From contig NC_030850.1 in the NCBI RefSeq assembly GCF_000208745.1, positions 36,416,417-36,480,416 of the forward strand: a DNA stretch of 64,000 bases, read 5' to 3'. How positions within the stretch are numbered: position 1 is the first letter of the stretch; every line of letters begins with the position of its first letter. Below are positions 26,600 to 38,240 of the stretch, piece after piece. A model generated the notes under the pieces. That model searched no databases. It was not told the DNA's origin and worked only from the letters and a program-made list of their open reading frames with translations. The position numbers were made by a program, and so were the translations under genes. The stretch is from Theobroma cacao. Its lineage: Eukaryota > Streptophyta > Magnoliopsida > Malvales > Malvaceae.

Positions 26600-29161
26600 A
26601 TGCTTCTCCAGCCTTCTTCCTTGCTGAATCATCGTGTTTCTCTCTCGTCGACGTCGTCTTACTCTCGACAGCTCCCTTGCCAGGTTCCCCAGCTTATCCT
26701 TTCCCAAACCCAAAGTTACCAGAAGCTCCCAGTCACATGCTCCATTTCTCAAATTCATAGCTATGGAACGGTAGACTATGAAAGAAGACCCATGATCAAA
26801 TGGAACGCTATATACAAGAAAATATCGCTGATGGAGAACCCTGAATTGGGTTCTGCGTCTGTGTTGAATGAATGGGAGAAAGGAGGTAGGAAGCTCACCA
26901 AATGGGAACTTTGTAGGGTTGTCAAGGAGTTGCGGAAGTACAAGCGTTACAAGCAAGCTCTTGAGGTAAAGTGATTTTTGTGTTCTTATTGGTCTTGGTG
27001 TTTGCTATCTCTTATAGATATTGATTGGTTGAATCTATAAATTTTATATGAATAATTACTGGGAAATCCAGTTCTTAGCTAACTTTTGATGTTTTGGCGT
27101 TTTGAAAGTGATTTGGTTAATGAGTTTGTGTTATTCCTAGTAGAAAGTTGACTACTTTGTTGATTGTTTTATGAACATATGTACATTTGGCGCTGAAGGT
27201 GGAGTTTTATTTGAAAGTATTTGCTTGCCCTAAGGATCCTAATAGCCTGTCAAAACACATAGGTAATGAGTGTGGATGCTTTTTAGCGAGCATGCCCATT
27301 CACTGCAAAAATCACGTGAACTGAAAGTCTTGCCTCAGATTATGAATTTGAAGCAGCAATAGCTACCATGGTAAGTTAGTATTGATAAATGCTCTATGAG
27401 TTTGAGACAGTGTTACATTTGATTATTGCCTGCTGGCTATCAAGGGAATTCAGTTTGGAACTTAGGATAAAAAAATAGGTTAGGTGAAAGTAGGACAAAA
27501 GAAAAATTTACAGTTGATGCACCAGGTTCTTTTCGGCATACTATTAGCATCCTCAAAAAGAAGTTGAAGAATCTATCTCAAATTCTCAATTTACAAGAGA
27601 GTTTCCCAACTGTTAACCTAAAAGATGAACTGAAACACAATTCTTTCAAGTGATATGCACTTACAAAGCAAAAGCTTGTAATATTGTGGAATAGAGACAG
27701 TAATTCAACTTACCATTGGCATTAAAGTTATTGTTTTGCCATGTATTAGCACAGTTTGGGTGACAATTTCTGGATGCTGGGAGTTAGAACAATTGTAGTC
27801 GACTAGTCCTAAAAAGAGCACAAAATGGCACACAGTTTGTTCAGTAAAGTGGTTGATATTCTTGCATCAGGCATTTTTTTAACTTTTCCAACATTGTGCA
27901 GGTGTATGATTGGATGAACAACAGAGGAGAGAGGTTTAGATTGTCTGCTAGTGATGCTGCAATTCAGTTAGACCTTATTGCTAAGGTGCGTGGAGTTTCA
28001 AGTGCTGAAGATTTCTTCGTTCAACTCCCAGATACTATGAAGGACAAGAGGATATATGGGGCTCTTCTGAATGCCTATGTGCGGGCTAAAATGCGAGATA
28101 AGGCAGAAACATTAATTGACAACATGAGGGGTAAAGGTTATGCCATGCATCCCCTTCCATTCAATGTGATGATGACCCTCTATATGAACCTCAAGGAGTA
28201 TGATAAAGTTGAGTCCATGGTTTCAGAAATGATGGAAAAAAACATACGCCTGGATATATATTCCTACAACATCTGGTTGTCATCTTGTGGATCCCAAGGA
28301 TCTGTCGAAAAGATGGAAGAAGTATATGAGCAGATGAAACAAGATCAAAGCATCAACCCGAACTGGACAACATTTAGCACAATGGCAACGATGTACATCA
28401 AGATGGGACTGACTGAAAAAGCTGAAGAATGCTTGAGAAATGTGGAGAGTAGGATCACTGGTCGGGATCGTATACCTTATCACTATCTTATTAGTCTTTA
28501 TGGTGGTGTTGGTAACAGAGAGGAGGTGTATCGGGTATGGAAGGTTTACAAATCTATTTTCCCCAGTATTCCAAATTTGGGTTTTCATGCCGTGATCTCA
28601 TCTCTGGTTCGGGCTGGTGATATTCAAGGGGCAGAAAGGATTTATGAGGAATGGCTGACAGTTAAAACATCTTATGACCCTAGAATAGCAAATCTTCTCA
28701 TGGGGTGGTATGTTAAAGAGGGAAATTTGGATAAAGCTGAGAGCTTATTCAGTCACATAGCTGAAGTGGGAGGAAAACCAAATTCAAGCTCATGGGAGAT
28801 TCTTGCTGAAGGGCATATCCTAGAGAAGAGAATTCCCGACGCATTGTCTTGCTTGAAGGATGCTTTTGCAACTGAGGGGTCAAGGGGTTGGAGGCCGAAA
28901 CCCACCAGTGTCTCCGCCTTCTTTAACCTCTGTGAGGAAAAGGCAGACATGGCAAGTAGGGAGGTTTTTGTGGGATTGTTAAGGCAATCAGGATGTCTCA
29001 AAAATGAAGCTTATGCATCTCTCATTGGCTTATCTGAAGAAGCTCTCAGTGAAAGTGAATTGCCAAGGGACAAAAATAGAAAAAGCAGTTATAGTTCCAG
29101 TGACGAGAATCAGGATGATGGTTCTGAGGTGCTTATCAACCAACTGCAGGGCACTGTGTGA
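26600..29161 (+). CDS. P-class pentatricopeptide repeat protein, At1g02150-like, probably plastid
   Basis: Two exons, 26600-26965 and 27902-29161, phase 0 across a 936-bp intron, giving 541 aa (the Arabidopsis relative is slightly shorter). The start is the first ATG in frame. Residues 1-55 are rich in Ser, Thr and Gln with basic residues and few acidic ones, as in a chloroplast transit peptide. A conserved block follows (DYERRPMIKWNAIYKKISLM, then KWELCRVVKELRKYKRYKQA). From about residue 170 to 500 run roughly eight PPR helical-hairpin repeats (for example YGALLNAYVRAKMRDKAETL, FNVMMTLYMNLKEYDKVESM, YNIWLSSCGSQGSVEKMEEV). An acidic Ser-rich tail ends at 541. There is no E or DYW editing domain, so it is P class and expected to bind organelle RNA in a base-specific way; its RNA target is not known to me. 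It lies head-to-tail with ALG12, 1.5 kb downstream. Confidence 0.93.
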
Positions 29162-31890
29162 TATGCCTATTGCCTTTTTGTAGAGGGATGCTTGATGTTT
29201 AAATCTTAGGTGCAGGGAAAGTTTTTATCTATCTATGGAAGTCATGAGCGAGGGAATATCCACTGATGTCAGCAAGGAAGGTATTTCTCCATCTCCATGC
29301 ATTTCTGCAGGGGGAGCTTCACTTGGCAGAAGGAAAAACCCACCTTGTCCGAGGTCTGGCTGGAGGAGCCCTTTTCTACAACTCCCAGTTCCGGATGTAT
29401 GAATTTTCAAATTTAAGCTTGTGTAGCTGCTCAAAGTGGCAGAATTCCTCCCATTTGTGAAAGGAATATGGGTAATTTAACAAGCTTATGACTTAAAAAT
29501 CCAGACATGAATCAGATTGAAATTCTACACATATTATCTGATGATAAGCTGATTGAACCTATATTCAATGCATTATTATCCCGTCATTCACCAATCATAA
29601 TTTGTTTCAGGATTTCCAGATTAATGATTGCAAGAACGTTTTTGACAATGAAACCTTCCAGGGAAAAGCATGATTTCCTTGCTTCAAAACCTGTCCTTTT
29701 GCGTACGATTTACTTGCTTATCAGATTGAAATATACAACCCTCCAATTCGCATCACCTATGCTTTCTCTTGGACAGGAACTATTATCTCATTTGCTCTCA
29801 TCGAGTCCACATGCTTCAACATCTTCCTTTTTCTTTGCATCATCGGCTACCCCTATAAAACAAAAGCAGCCCCGTCGGTGGTAATAATATTTTCCTGAAG
29901 ACAACCAAAACAAAATATGAAAGAAAATGCAGCAGGACCCAATGGCATGTGCTTCACGAGTGATAAAAAAACCCTTGCTGGACGATTTTCATTTGTTGAC
30001 ATTAGATTATCCAAAATCTTGGCTTGTCAATGCCTTGTTCTGAACAAAGGGTCATATTCTCAAGGCTACAGGAGGCCCACTACCATGCATTAAGGAAGAT
30101 AACATGCGGGCTGGCCTTATTTTCTTCTTCTTCTTTTTTTGGATTTATTTTTATTTTTCGTGGTGGCAAATTATGTGGGTCGCAGTAGGCTATGAGGAGA
30201 GGGCTCACATGGACAGCACATGGGGTTGGGGAGGCGCCTGCAACAGACAATGCTTTTGAGTTTTAATCCCAATGCAAAACCAAGAATTTCATCAGAGTTT
30301 GTAAATTTCCCTTAAACAAGACATCCTTTGCTCTTGTTTCACTCCAAGAAAAGACATGTTTCCAGCTTGGCGGTGCCTTCCTAACTGACAAATTTTCAAG
30401 CTCTTGTTTTCTCCCAAAGTTAATCTGCATAGTTGATCATCATGACAAAGTTGATTGAAACCCATCACTTTTGAAATGAATGTAAAATAGTACTAATTAC
30501 ACAGTAGAGAAGATTAAAGTTAACTGATATGGTAAAATTCAGGTGTAAATCCATCTGTTTTGAATTGGGGTCTTTGCCTTATTATGCGGTTATGCATGTA
30601 CCTAAAGATTTAATCCAAAAAACTATGAAAGTAATTATTTAGTTGTAGATTGAAAATGCCCAAGTGGATCTGGGGTCAAATTATTTTGATATCTGCAGCT
30701 TGATGGTTGATGAGAGGTGGGCACAAAGGACAAAGTTAAAGGGGTAAACTGCAGATATATCCTGGAAGAAGTTAGACAGGGTCCATGCAAGTGACATATT
30801 GCTGTAAAGTCTAAGTCTTCTCTCTGTTCTTTTTTAAAACCATGTTAATATCTGTTCTATATTCTCCTCTACTTGTTAAAAGTATAACAAGATAGCTTTA
30901 GGATATGCCAGGAAAATATCCTTTCTCTATGAGTTGGCCCCCACAAAAATGACAATTATGATCTTTTTGAGTAAGAGCTGCAGAAGTGGAGAACTTGAAG
31001 TAAAACACTTGGTGTCAATTGGGTTGGAAGTGGGTCAAAATCAGAATTAAAAACTGAATTCCAATTTGCAAGTTTCAGTGCTTTGATTATGATCACCTAC
31101 AACAGTATTTTGATCTGTGAAACAAAGAATTATGCTGCATTTGACTCATCAGACGAGATGATGATCATTCCGAAGTCAAACACAAGCAGACCCGTGGTCC
31201 CTGCAGGTTCAGAATTCCTGTTTCTTTGTTGAGTTTGTAGACAATACTCATGCAAGATAAGATCCCTCATCTAGTAGTTGCCAAACACATCTTGAATGCA
31301 ACGCCGGAATCTTGACCTGAACTTGGAAGCCGCCCTACACCTTAAACATCTGTAGTTTCTGTCATCTGTTTTAGGGGAAAACAGAGCAGCAGCAGATGCT
31401 ATGGGGCAATGGCTATGGACCAACAGAGCAAATTACATGTTACCCATCATCCGAGAAAACACAACAAATCCAAAGACTCTGTAGATTTACAACACATGCA
31501 AAGATCTCCAAAAAGTAGGACCCACAGATTATAATCAACATTTTCCCACATGTAATCACATGATGGGTATGGCATGCCATCAGCACAGCAACAGTGGCCA
31601 CAAGTTAATCACCCGAAAACCTCAATCTCCTTTCAGGAGAAGGACTTTAATGCGAAGAATGAACCACCTTTTGCAATTTGTTCCCTCTTGCACAAGTCAA
31701 GTTTTGAAATTTAATAATCATAACCCCCAACTCGAAATCCCCGAACTTTTGTGTCAAGGAAAAGGCCTTATAAACCCCACCAAATGACATCCGAGTCATA
31801 ATTCAAATTCCTGAGGCTAATTCTCTCCATTGAAAATGCCTACCCTTTAACGACCACCTTGCCTGTTTTTGTTTTGTAACACAAAGTAAA
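29162..31890. other. PPR 3' flank and cyclin upstream region
   Basis: 29162 to about 29460 probably holds the PPR 3' untranslated region. The remaining 2.4 kb has no gene that I can support. It is of moderate AT content and, given its length, probably contains the regulatory region of the cyclin gene. An open frame at 29507-29884 has no recognisable features. Confidence 0.5.
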
Positions 31891-31894
31891 ACCA

Positions 31895-31900
31895 TATATA
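31895..31900 (+). promoter_or_regulatory. TATA box of the cyclin gene
   Basis: The sequence 'accatatatacctc' lies about 55 bp before the cyclin ATG at 31954, which would put a start of transcription near 31930 with a short leader. This is a position-based call; no transcript evidence is available here. Confidence 0.45.
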
Positions 31901-31953
31901 CCTCAATAGGAGCAGCAAAAGAACACATTCAACAACTTCTTTTGCTCTCAGCT

Positions 31954-33207
31954 ATGGCAGAGTTAGAGAACCCAAATGTGATGCCAAATCTCATAACGTT
32001 TCTGTCTTCTCTTCTCCAAAAAGTGGCAGAATCCAACGATGTAAACGGTCGGTTTCAGCCTCAGAAGATTTCGGTGTTTCATGGCCTAACTCGGCCAACT
32101 ATCACAATTCAAAACTACCTGGACAGAATTTACAAGTATGCAAATTGTAGCCCGTCTTGCTTTATTGTTGCATATGTTTATCTTGATCGGTTTGCTCAAA
32201 GGCAAACCTCGTTGCCCATAAATTCTTTCAACGTTCATCGGCTGCTTATTACCAGTGTCATGGTTGCTGCAAAGTTCATGGATGATATGTAAGTTCTTAA
32301 CTTCCTTGAATAAAGCATACAGAAATTCTTTGATTTTTACATATGGATTTCAGGTTTTCTTTAGATTTGCTTCAATGGGATTAGCTTGTTCTTTAAGTGA
32401 AGCTTCAAAACTTGTAATTACTTGGCAATTTGCAGTACCAGAGTATGTTTCTAAGCAAAATCTCAGATTTTTCCCCCCAGTTATCTAATACCTCGATTGC
32501 TTTTATGTTTTCTGAACTCTGACTGAAACTTGAGGTTTGATTTTCCATTCTGAAGTCTCATATGTTTAAGACTTGCTGGAATTGTAAAGCCTTTGAATTT
32601 CCCAGAAAATATATTTCATTCTAATTCCAAATAATTGTAAGCATGTGAATCCTGGCTGTCCTTCTGATAGTCACACAAGATGCATATGATACAGATGTTT
32701 CTGCAAAGATGCAAATAATTTAAAAAAATCAGTGTCTCTATGGTAATCGGCCTACCTGCTTTCTTCTTTCTTTTCTTCTTCTTTTTTTTTTTATTTCCCT
32801 TTTCTCTTTACCATGCCTTTAAATATTCTTAAAAAGGTAAATTAAGAAAATGGATAATCCATTTAATATTCTACCAACCATTTATCTTTATCTGACTTCA
32901 GTTTCTGATATTTTGGAACTTCATCTTCAGGTATTACAACAATGCGTACTATGCAAAAGTAGGAGGAATCAGCACAACAGAAATGAACTTCCTTGAAGTG
33001 GATTTCCTATTTGGGTTGGGTTTCCACTTAAATGTGACCCCAAATACCTTTCACACCTACTACTCCTACCTGCAAAGAGAGATGATGTTGCAACCTCCAC
33101 CAAGTATTGCAGATTCCTCTTTAAGCCTTGGGAGGTCACTTAAAGCCCATTTATGCTTCAATGAAGAAGAATCCTCTCATCAAAAGCAGCAACAACTAGC
33201 TGTTTAA
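31954..33207 (+). CDS. CYCU4-1: U-type (P-type) cyclin, CYCU4;1-like
   Basis: Two exons, 31954-32288 and 32931-33207, joined through the Met of DDM/YYNNAYYAKVGG, giving 203 aa, normal for plant U cyclins. The start is the first in-frame ATG, giving MAELENPNVMPNLI. The single cyclin box spans about residues 40-160 and shows the plant P/U signature: FHGLTRPTITIQNYLDRIYK, SCFIVAYVYLDRF, HRLLITSVMVAAKFMDD, then GGISTTEMNFLEVDFLFGLG and FHLNVTPNTFHTYY. Relatives bind A-type cyclin-dependent kinases; yeast PHO80-like cyclins of this class link nutrient status to the cell cycle, and Arabidopsis CYCU4;1 acts in brassinosteroid control of leaf angle and cell division. The variable C-terminal tail is rich in Ser and Gln. 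A (CT)8 tract at 33333-33348 lies in the probable 3' untranslated region. Confidence 0.95.
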
Positions 33208-33432
33208 GGCCTTCAATATTCGCTTTGATTTCCTGAATGTAGTTAGATACAGAGACAGTGACTTTGTTCAAACATTTTGGGCTGGCAGGTTGAATGCATG
33301 ACTTGTGCACTAAAACCCCACATGTTTCCCCCCTCTCTCTCTCTCTCTTCTTTTGGTTTCTTGTGGTTTCCTTTTTTGGGGTTTTGAATCTGAAATTGTT
33401 TATGTATGTACAGATGGGAGTTTCTTCTTTAC

Positions 33433-34760
33433 AGTCTGGCTATCAAAAGTCTCATTGTCAATTAATTTCTTAAATTTCTTTTGGTTCATGATTGTGCTTT
33501 TTTTAGTGGTCAGGTAAATACCCTGTAACATCTGATAATACATGTGAATATACCGCTTAAACTTGAAACGCTTGGAATATATCAGATAAAAACAATGTAA
33601 AAACTTGGAGCTAAAGTCTGAAAATGGGAGTTTCCCTTTCATTGATGCTCCTTTTTCCTCCCAATTCTGTTAAGGGTGGTACTTTTGGTTGATACCTGCT
33701 CTTATGCACCTTAAGATTCTCACAGAAACTTTTCTTTTTTCTTTTGGGGTGCCACTAAAAGTGCAGAGGTGACAATTGTGTTCATAATTGGACCGCATTT
33801 GGGGTTGGAACAAAGAATGAAAACATTGAGTGGTGTGTAGAGCCCCTGGCCTGGGATGTACTGATACTTACAAAGTAGCTGAGTTGACAACAAATTTTGT
33901 ACACCAAGAAATGCTGTTTTTTGGCTTGTGGTTCTTTTGGTATAGAGATGGGTTAGAACAAATTGCTCTATTTGACAGTTGTCTTTATTCTTTTGGATGG
34001 GGACATGGAACATGTGCATGCAGTCACTGGCAACTACTGATCTGCTGGAGAGAAGAAGTGATCCTGCAGATTTTTAGCTTAAGAGATAGATGTATACCAA
34101 GAGTGCTAATAATCCGTATAGATTGACCTATTAACCTGGCAAATTTCTGTCTGTAAATTAATATAAAGTTTTCATAGGATAAGATGATGAAAATAAAATA
34201 ATCTGATAGAAGCATGTAATCCAAAGAGGCCCCAGAAAATGTCAACCCTGCATGCTGTTGATCTAAGAAAGACAAACATTTAAAATCGAAAAAAGAAAAA
34301 GTTGTGTGGGTCTTGCGGGATATAAACAAAAAGCTGCTTTCAAGCTTGGGCCTCAGCCTGGTAAGAGTGTAATCAAACCCAACTAGTCTTCGAGCAAGAC
34401 TAGCCCTTTGGTCCAAACCTAGCAAAACAATACAACCTTGCCATGAATCTGTAATCTGCAAACCTATGTTAGCTTGAAGATTCATAGGAAATAGACAGGT
34501 TTTCTTCCCCCCTTAATTCATTAAATAATGCAATACGCATTCTCAAGTTGTTCTTGTGGGTAGCTTGTCTACAACATGTCCAGATATCAAGCTGAGTTGA
34601 ATGCAATTGCAGACCCAGAAATGAATCCTTTTCCAATTATGGAGATTGGGGAATACATCAGTGTAAGAAGATGCTATGTTGTCAATGGAGCCTGATGAAT
34701 TATGGCTAGACCGACATAAATCAAACCTGGAGAATGATTACAACATGATAATCGATCATA
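33433..34760 (+). repeat. Duplicated spacer, copy A
   Basis: Starts with 'cagtctggctatcaaaag' about 225 bp after the cyclin stop codon and is non-coding. The same sequence recurs as copy B (38264-39480) and copy C (46737-47390), with scattered substitutions and indels. Landmarks shared by all three include 'ggaatatatcagataaaaac', 'gagtggtg.gtagag.ccctg' and 'catggaacatgtgcatg'. Copy A lacks the AT-rich tandem array that precedes B and C. A minus-strand PGG gene follows each copy. Open frames in the three copies look alike because of the duplication and are not thought to be coding. Confidence 0.85.
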
Positions 34761-34787
34761 TATCCAAATGAAATTGCACAAACTTAA

Positions 34788-35130
34788 TTATTCTTTTTTT
34801 TTTTTTTAATTTGAAATTTGGATAGACTTCGTTAAGAAAAGGAGAGCAAAAGACTACCATCAAGGTAGATGCCCCAGACACCATCTTCCTCGTTGCCCAG
34901 GAGCACAACAAACCCCGACAAGAGAAATCGTGGTTGCTTATGGGATTAACAGAGAAACAATCTAATCACACATCAACCAGCTCAAAACGAACAGACGCCT
35001 GTACAGCAAAAAAACCATAAACCCTATACATTGATCTTCATGACCCAGCTATACATAACAAAAAAAGCAGAGCTGAAAGAGAACCATCCACATTTTTCTT
35101 TTTTTTTTATTGAAAAGCGGCTTGCATGCC
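34788..35130 (-). mobile_element. Probable non-LTR retroposon 3' ends
   Basis: Two poly-T tracts on the + strand (about 34792-34807 and 35097-35109) are each followed by sequence of a kind usual for the 3' tail of minus-strand LINEs ('ggatagacttcgttaagaaaag' and 'attgaaaagcggcttgc'). No coding remnant survives. They interrupt the spacing between copy A and the PGG pseudogene when compared with copy B. The assignment is by resemblance only. Confidence 0.35.
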
Positions 35131-35533
35131 ATAATAATAACAAATCAAGCTATGGAGGAAGACGTGCAGTTACAAAAGGATTCCACCACTCAAACACATA
35201 ATGATGGCTCAAACTTAACAGTGCGTTCCCTATACAAAAGGGACTAATCTTCCCTACTTCAAAAAACTACTAAGATTACACTATAACCATGATCCAAACA
35301 TCCTAAATTACAAAAGCTAAACAAGCAATCCACTAAAATCTAGAGAATATTCACTTCTCGAACCGCAACTAAGGCCTTCAAACACCATTGAATCAGCCAC
35401 CCTAATTCCACCCTTCTGCAAGATGCTGATGAAGACTTCTCCATGCTCAACTGCCGTAAACATATATAAATAGCTTGACTTCTAAGTTGTTCAGGCTCCC
35501 AACTTCTAGGAGTTGGGAGTGTTTGGCATCCAC

Positions 35534-36073
35534 CTAAGCTTGTGCTTGCTGGGTCTGGTCTTTCTGGGGCTCTTCTCTCTTGTCCCTGTTTTTCAACTTA
35601 ACCAACAGCTGGATCAAGCACCGCATTATTAAAGGCGCAGCAATCAAGGCGAACCGAAACGTTTCTACATCCCGAGTAACAGCAATGATCGCGCGCATAT
35701 CCGTAAGATATAATCATTGAAACGCTAGCAACCCTTACTTCAAATTTGAAAGGAAATTTATGTGTGAGTGACATAATGACAAGTACCGCTGCTGAAAAGG
35801 CTAGGGTGTTTGATGTCAAGAAAACGTAGTAGGCTGCTGTCTCAGATGCATAGATAGATGATAGCAGTGCCTGCTGTATTGTCCTCCTTGGTTTCCTGCC
35901 ATACACCACCAAGGGAGGTTAACCCCAGCTTGGAAGGTCACGGCAGCTATTAGGCTGGCAACTACCAAGACAACGTTGCGGGCGTCGGCTCTATTTTTCT
36001 CCTTATCCTCCTTTTTTGCACCTTCCTTATACTGAAAATAACGACACCAGTCCCTGAAAGTAGTCCCAACCAT
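35534..36073 (-). pseudogene. PGG-domain protein pseudogene (frameshifted)
   Basis: Starts MVGTTFRDWCRYFQYKEGA, like the intact gene at 40132-40764, and keeps the first PGG helix (ADARNVVLVVASLIAAVTFQ). Three frame breaks are visible against that gene: an extra base inside the Pro-Gly-Gly coding triplets near 35925, a short duplication near 35845-35856 ('tagatagatgat'), and a further indel near 35690-35700. The hydrophobic segments survive in other frames (YYVFLTSNTLAFSAAVLVIM). Near the C terminus it lacks about 18 residues present in the intact copy. A TATA-like 'cttttatag' lies about 130 bp upstream. It follows spacer copy A as the intact gene follows copy B. Confidence 0.88.
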
Positions 36074-36265
36074 TGTTTTCTCTTTGGTTATGACCTACAA
36101 ACAGAATTCAAGAATTGATGAAGCTTTATGGGGATTGAAGAAAAAAAAGGTAGTAGATGGATTTCTCCAGAAAAGCTTCGGGTTTGGGTGAGTCTTGATT
36201 CAGCTTTTATAGCAAGCAATTTACCATAATAGTTGGCAACAATTTCAATCTCGTGACAAACGTGA

Positions 36266-36600
36266 AGTCAGAAGCGGAGGGAGGTAGGGCCCCCGCGCCC
36301 CCCCACCCCCCTTCTAAATTTAAAAAATTTATAAATATTTTAAAAATTTTAAACGAATATATTAATTTTTAAAATGAACAATTTACTTAAAAATATAAAT
36401 ACTATTAACAAAAATTATAAAAAGATTAACATATTATTTTTTATTAATTTAAAAAATTATCATTATATTCTGAAAAATTAAATAGAAAAAAAAGATAAAA
36501 GCATCGAGGCTCGCTTTTTTTTTTATTAATAGAAAAATAATAAATAATAATAAAATTATATAATAGTAATTTTTAAAATTAATTAAGGATAAAATTTTCT
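36266..36600. mobile_element. hAT-like terminus (possible non-autonomous element)
   Basis: The homology between the upstream flanks of the 36073 and 40764 PGG genes stops near 36262, where 'agcggagggaggtagggccc' begins, followed by a C-rich tract and then AT-rich non-coding DNA. A GGCGGAG-type start next to runs of C is common at ends of Tip100-like hAT elements. I could not find the other end, so the right border given here is arbitrary. Confidence 0.35.
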
Positions 36601-37105
36601 TTTTACTCTTACCATGTCAGCAAGTTGATGAAAATACTAACGGTTGATTAACAGCTGTACCTATGTGTCCAACAAAAAATATTCTTTTGCTAAGTGTATA
36701 TTTTGAAAACTAATAGATCCTCATGTAATTTCGATCAAAACTTAAGTGGATAAGGTATTTTATTTAATATTTTTTGTTTTGTTTTAAATATTTATAATTT
36801 TTAAATTTCAAAAATTTAAAAATACTAGCAATGACTCAAAGCATCGAAGAAAGCAAAAAAGAATTTTGTTCACTGTGCACTGAAATTAAGGTTGTCAACA
36901 GATAGGATAATTGCTAATTTTGAGGTACCTGAATCTTAACTTTATAAGAAATAAAGTACTTGAATCTTATTAATTACCCAAATATTTTTAAAAATTATTA
37001 TCCTAACCCTAACCCTAATACATCCCACCTATCTTATAATTATCCTAACTCGTTTAAAAAGTCGATTATGTAAAAAAAATTATTAAAATGCTCTTCATGG
37101 GTACC

Positions 37106-37194
37106 AGCACTCGAGTATTTAGCTCATTAGTTGGTGCATTATTCCTCTACTTAAAAAGCAGGGTTCGAATTCCCCCTCTCTCAATTATAAAAAA
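37106..37194 (+). mobile_element. Short tRNA-derived SINE or retroposed tRNA fragment
   Basis: An A-box-like 'tagctcattagttgg' (37120-37134) and a perfect B-box 'ggttcgaattcc' (37161-37172) sit at near-tRNA spacing and are followed by an A-rich tail ending near 37197. The unit is flanked by imperfect direct repeats: 'aatgctcttcatgggtacc' at 37087-37105 and 'aatgctattcataggtacc' at 37197-37215. Tail plus flanking duplication indicates L1-type retroposition. It is not a functional tRNA gene: the acceptor stem cannot be formed. Confidence 0.7.
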
Positions 37195-37239
37195 AAAATG
37201 CTATTCATAGGTACCCCATCACTCGAATCCAAATCCGTA

Positions 37240-38240
37240 CTAGTATCTATATACAATAATATTTCTCCTACATGTTTCATATAATTTACTAATTATTAAA
37301 TTAATAAAAACACACAAATAATAAAATTTAAATTTAAATAATTAAAAACAACTATCTCAAATATAATTAATAATTTTATAAGTTATAAGTTTTGTAATGT
37401 TAATAAAAAATAGAAACTAAATATGTTTATATTTAAAGTGTATACATACTAAAAGTATTTTAGTAAAATATAATAGTAAATATATTTCTTATAAATAAAC
37501 CTAATATATATAAAGTATATATATTAAAAGACATTACAAGTTAATATATAATCAGAGTTTTATTAATTAATTTAATTAATTATATAAATTTGTCCTTAAT
37601 TACATAAAATTAAAAAAATAACTAAGTTTCAAATCTCACAACTTTTCTTTAGATTTATATATTATAAGTGTATATAAACAAATGTATATATATTGTAATT
37701 AATAATTTTATAATTTATATATTTTTGTAATGTTAACACAAAATAGAGAGTAAATATGTTTATATTTAAAGTACATACATATATACTAAAAGTATTTTAA
37801 TATATATAACAGTAATTATATTCCTTATAAATGAACTTAATATATATAAAGTATATATATTAAAAGACATTATATGTTAATTAATAATTATAGTTTCATG
37901 AATTAATTTAATTAATTATATAAGTTTGTCCTGAATTACAGGAAATTAAAAAAAATAGCTAGGTTTTAAAACTATTCAAATTTCACAATTTCTCTTTAGA
38001 TTTATATATTATAAGTATATAGAAATAAAGGTATGTATATTATAATTAATAATTTTATAAATTATAATTTTTTTAATATTAACACAAAATAGAAAATAAA
38101 TATGTTTGTATTTAAAATATATATTAAAATATTTTAATATATATAATAGTAATTATATTTCTTATAAATTAACACAATATATAAACTATATATATTAAAA
38201 GATATTACAAGTTAATTAATAATCATATTTTTAAAATGGC
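37240..38240. repeat. AT-rich tandem array, unit about 335-345 bp, array 1
   Basis: A unit containing 'aaatatgtttatatttaaag' starts at 37419, 37752 and (variant) 38098, so the period is 333 and 346 bp. Each unit also carries 'ttaatataatta', 'attaatttaattaatta' and 'tttagatttatatattataag' in the same order. About 2.5-3 units are present. It is non-coding. The same unit fills 45540-46560. Confidence 0.8.

Noticed and set aside
29507..29884. 125-codon open frame after the PPR gene
   Set aside because: No family features; it lies in non-coding flank and has no supporting context.
37004..37020. Telomere-like 'cctaaccctaaccctaa'
   Set aside because: Only about two and a half units in AT-rich DNA; too short to mean a telomeric insertion.
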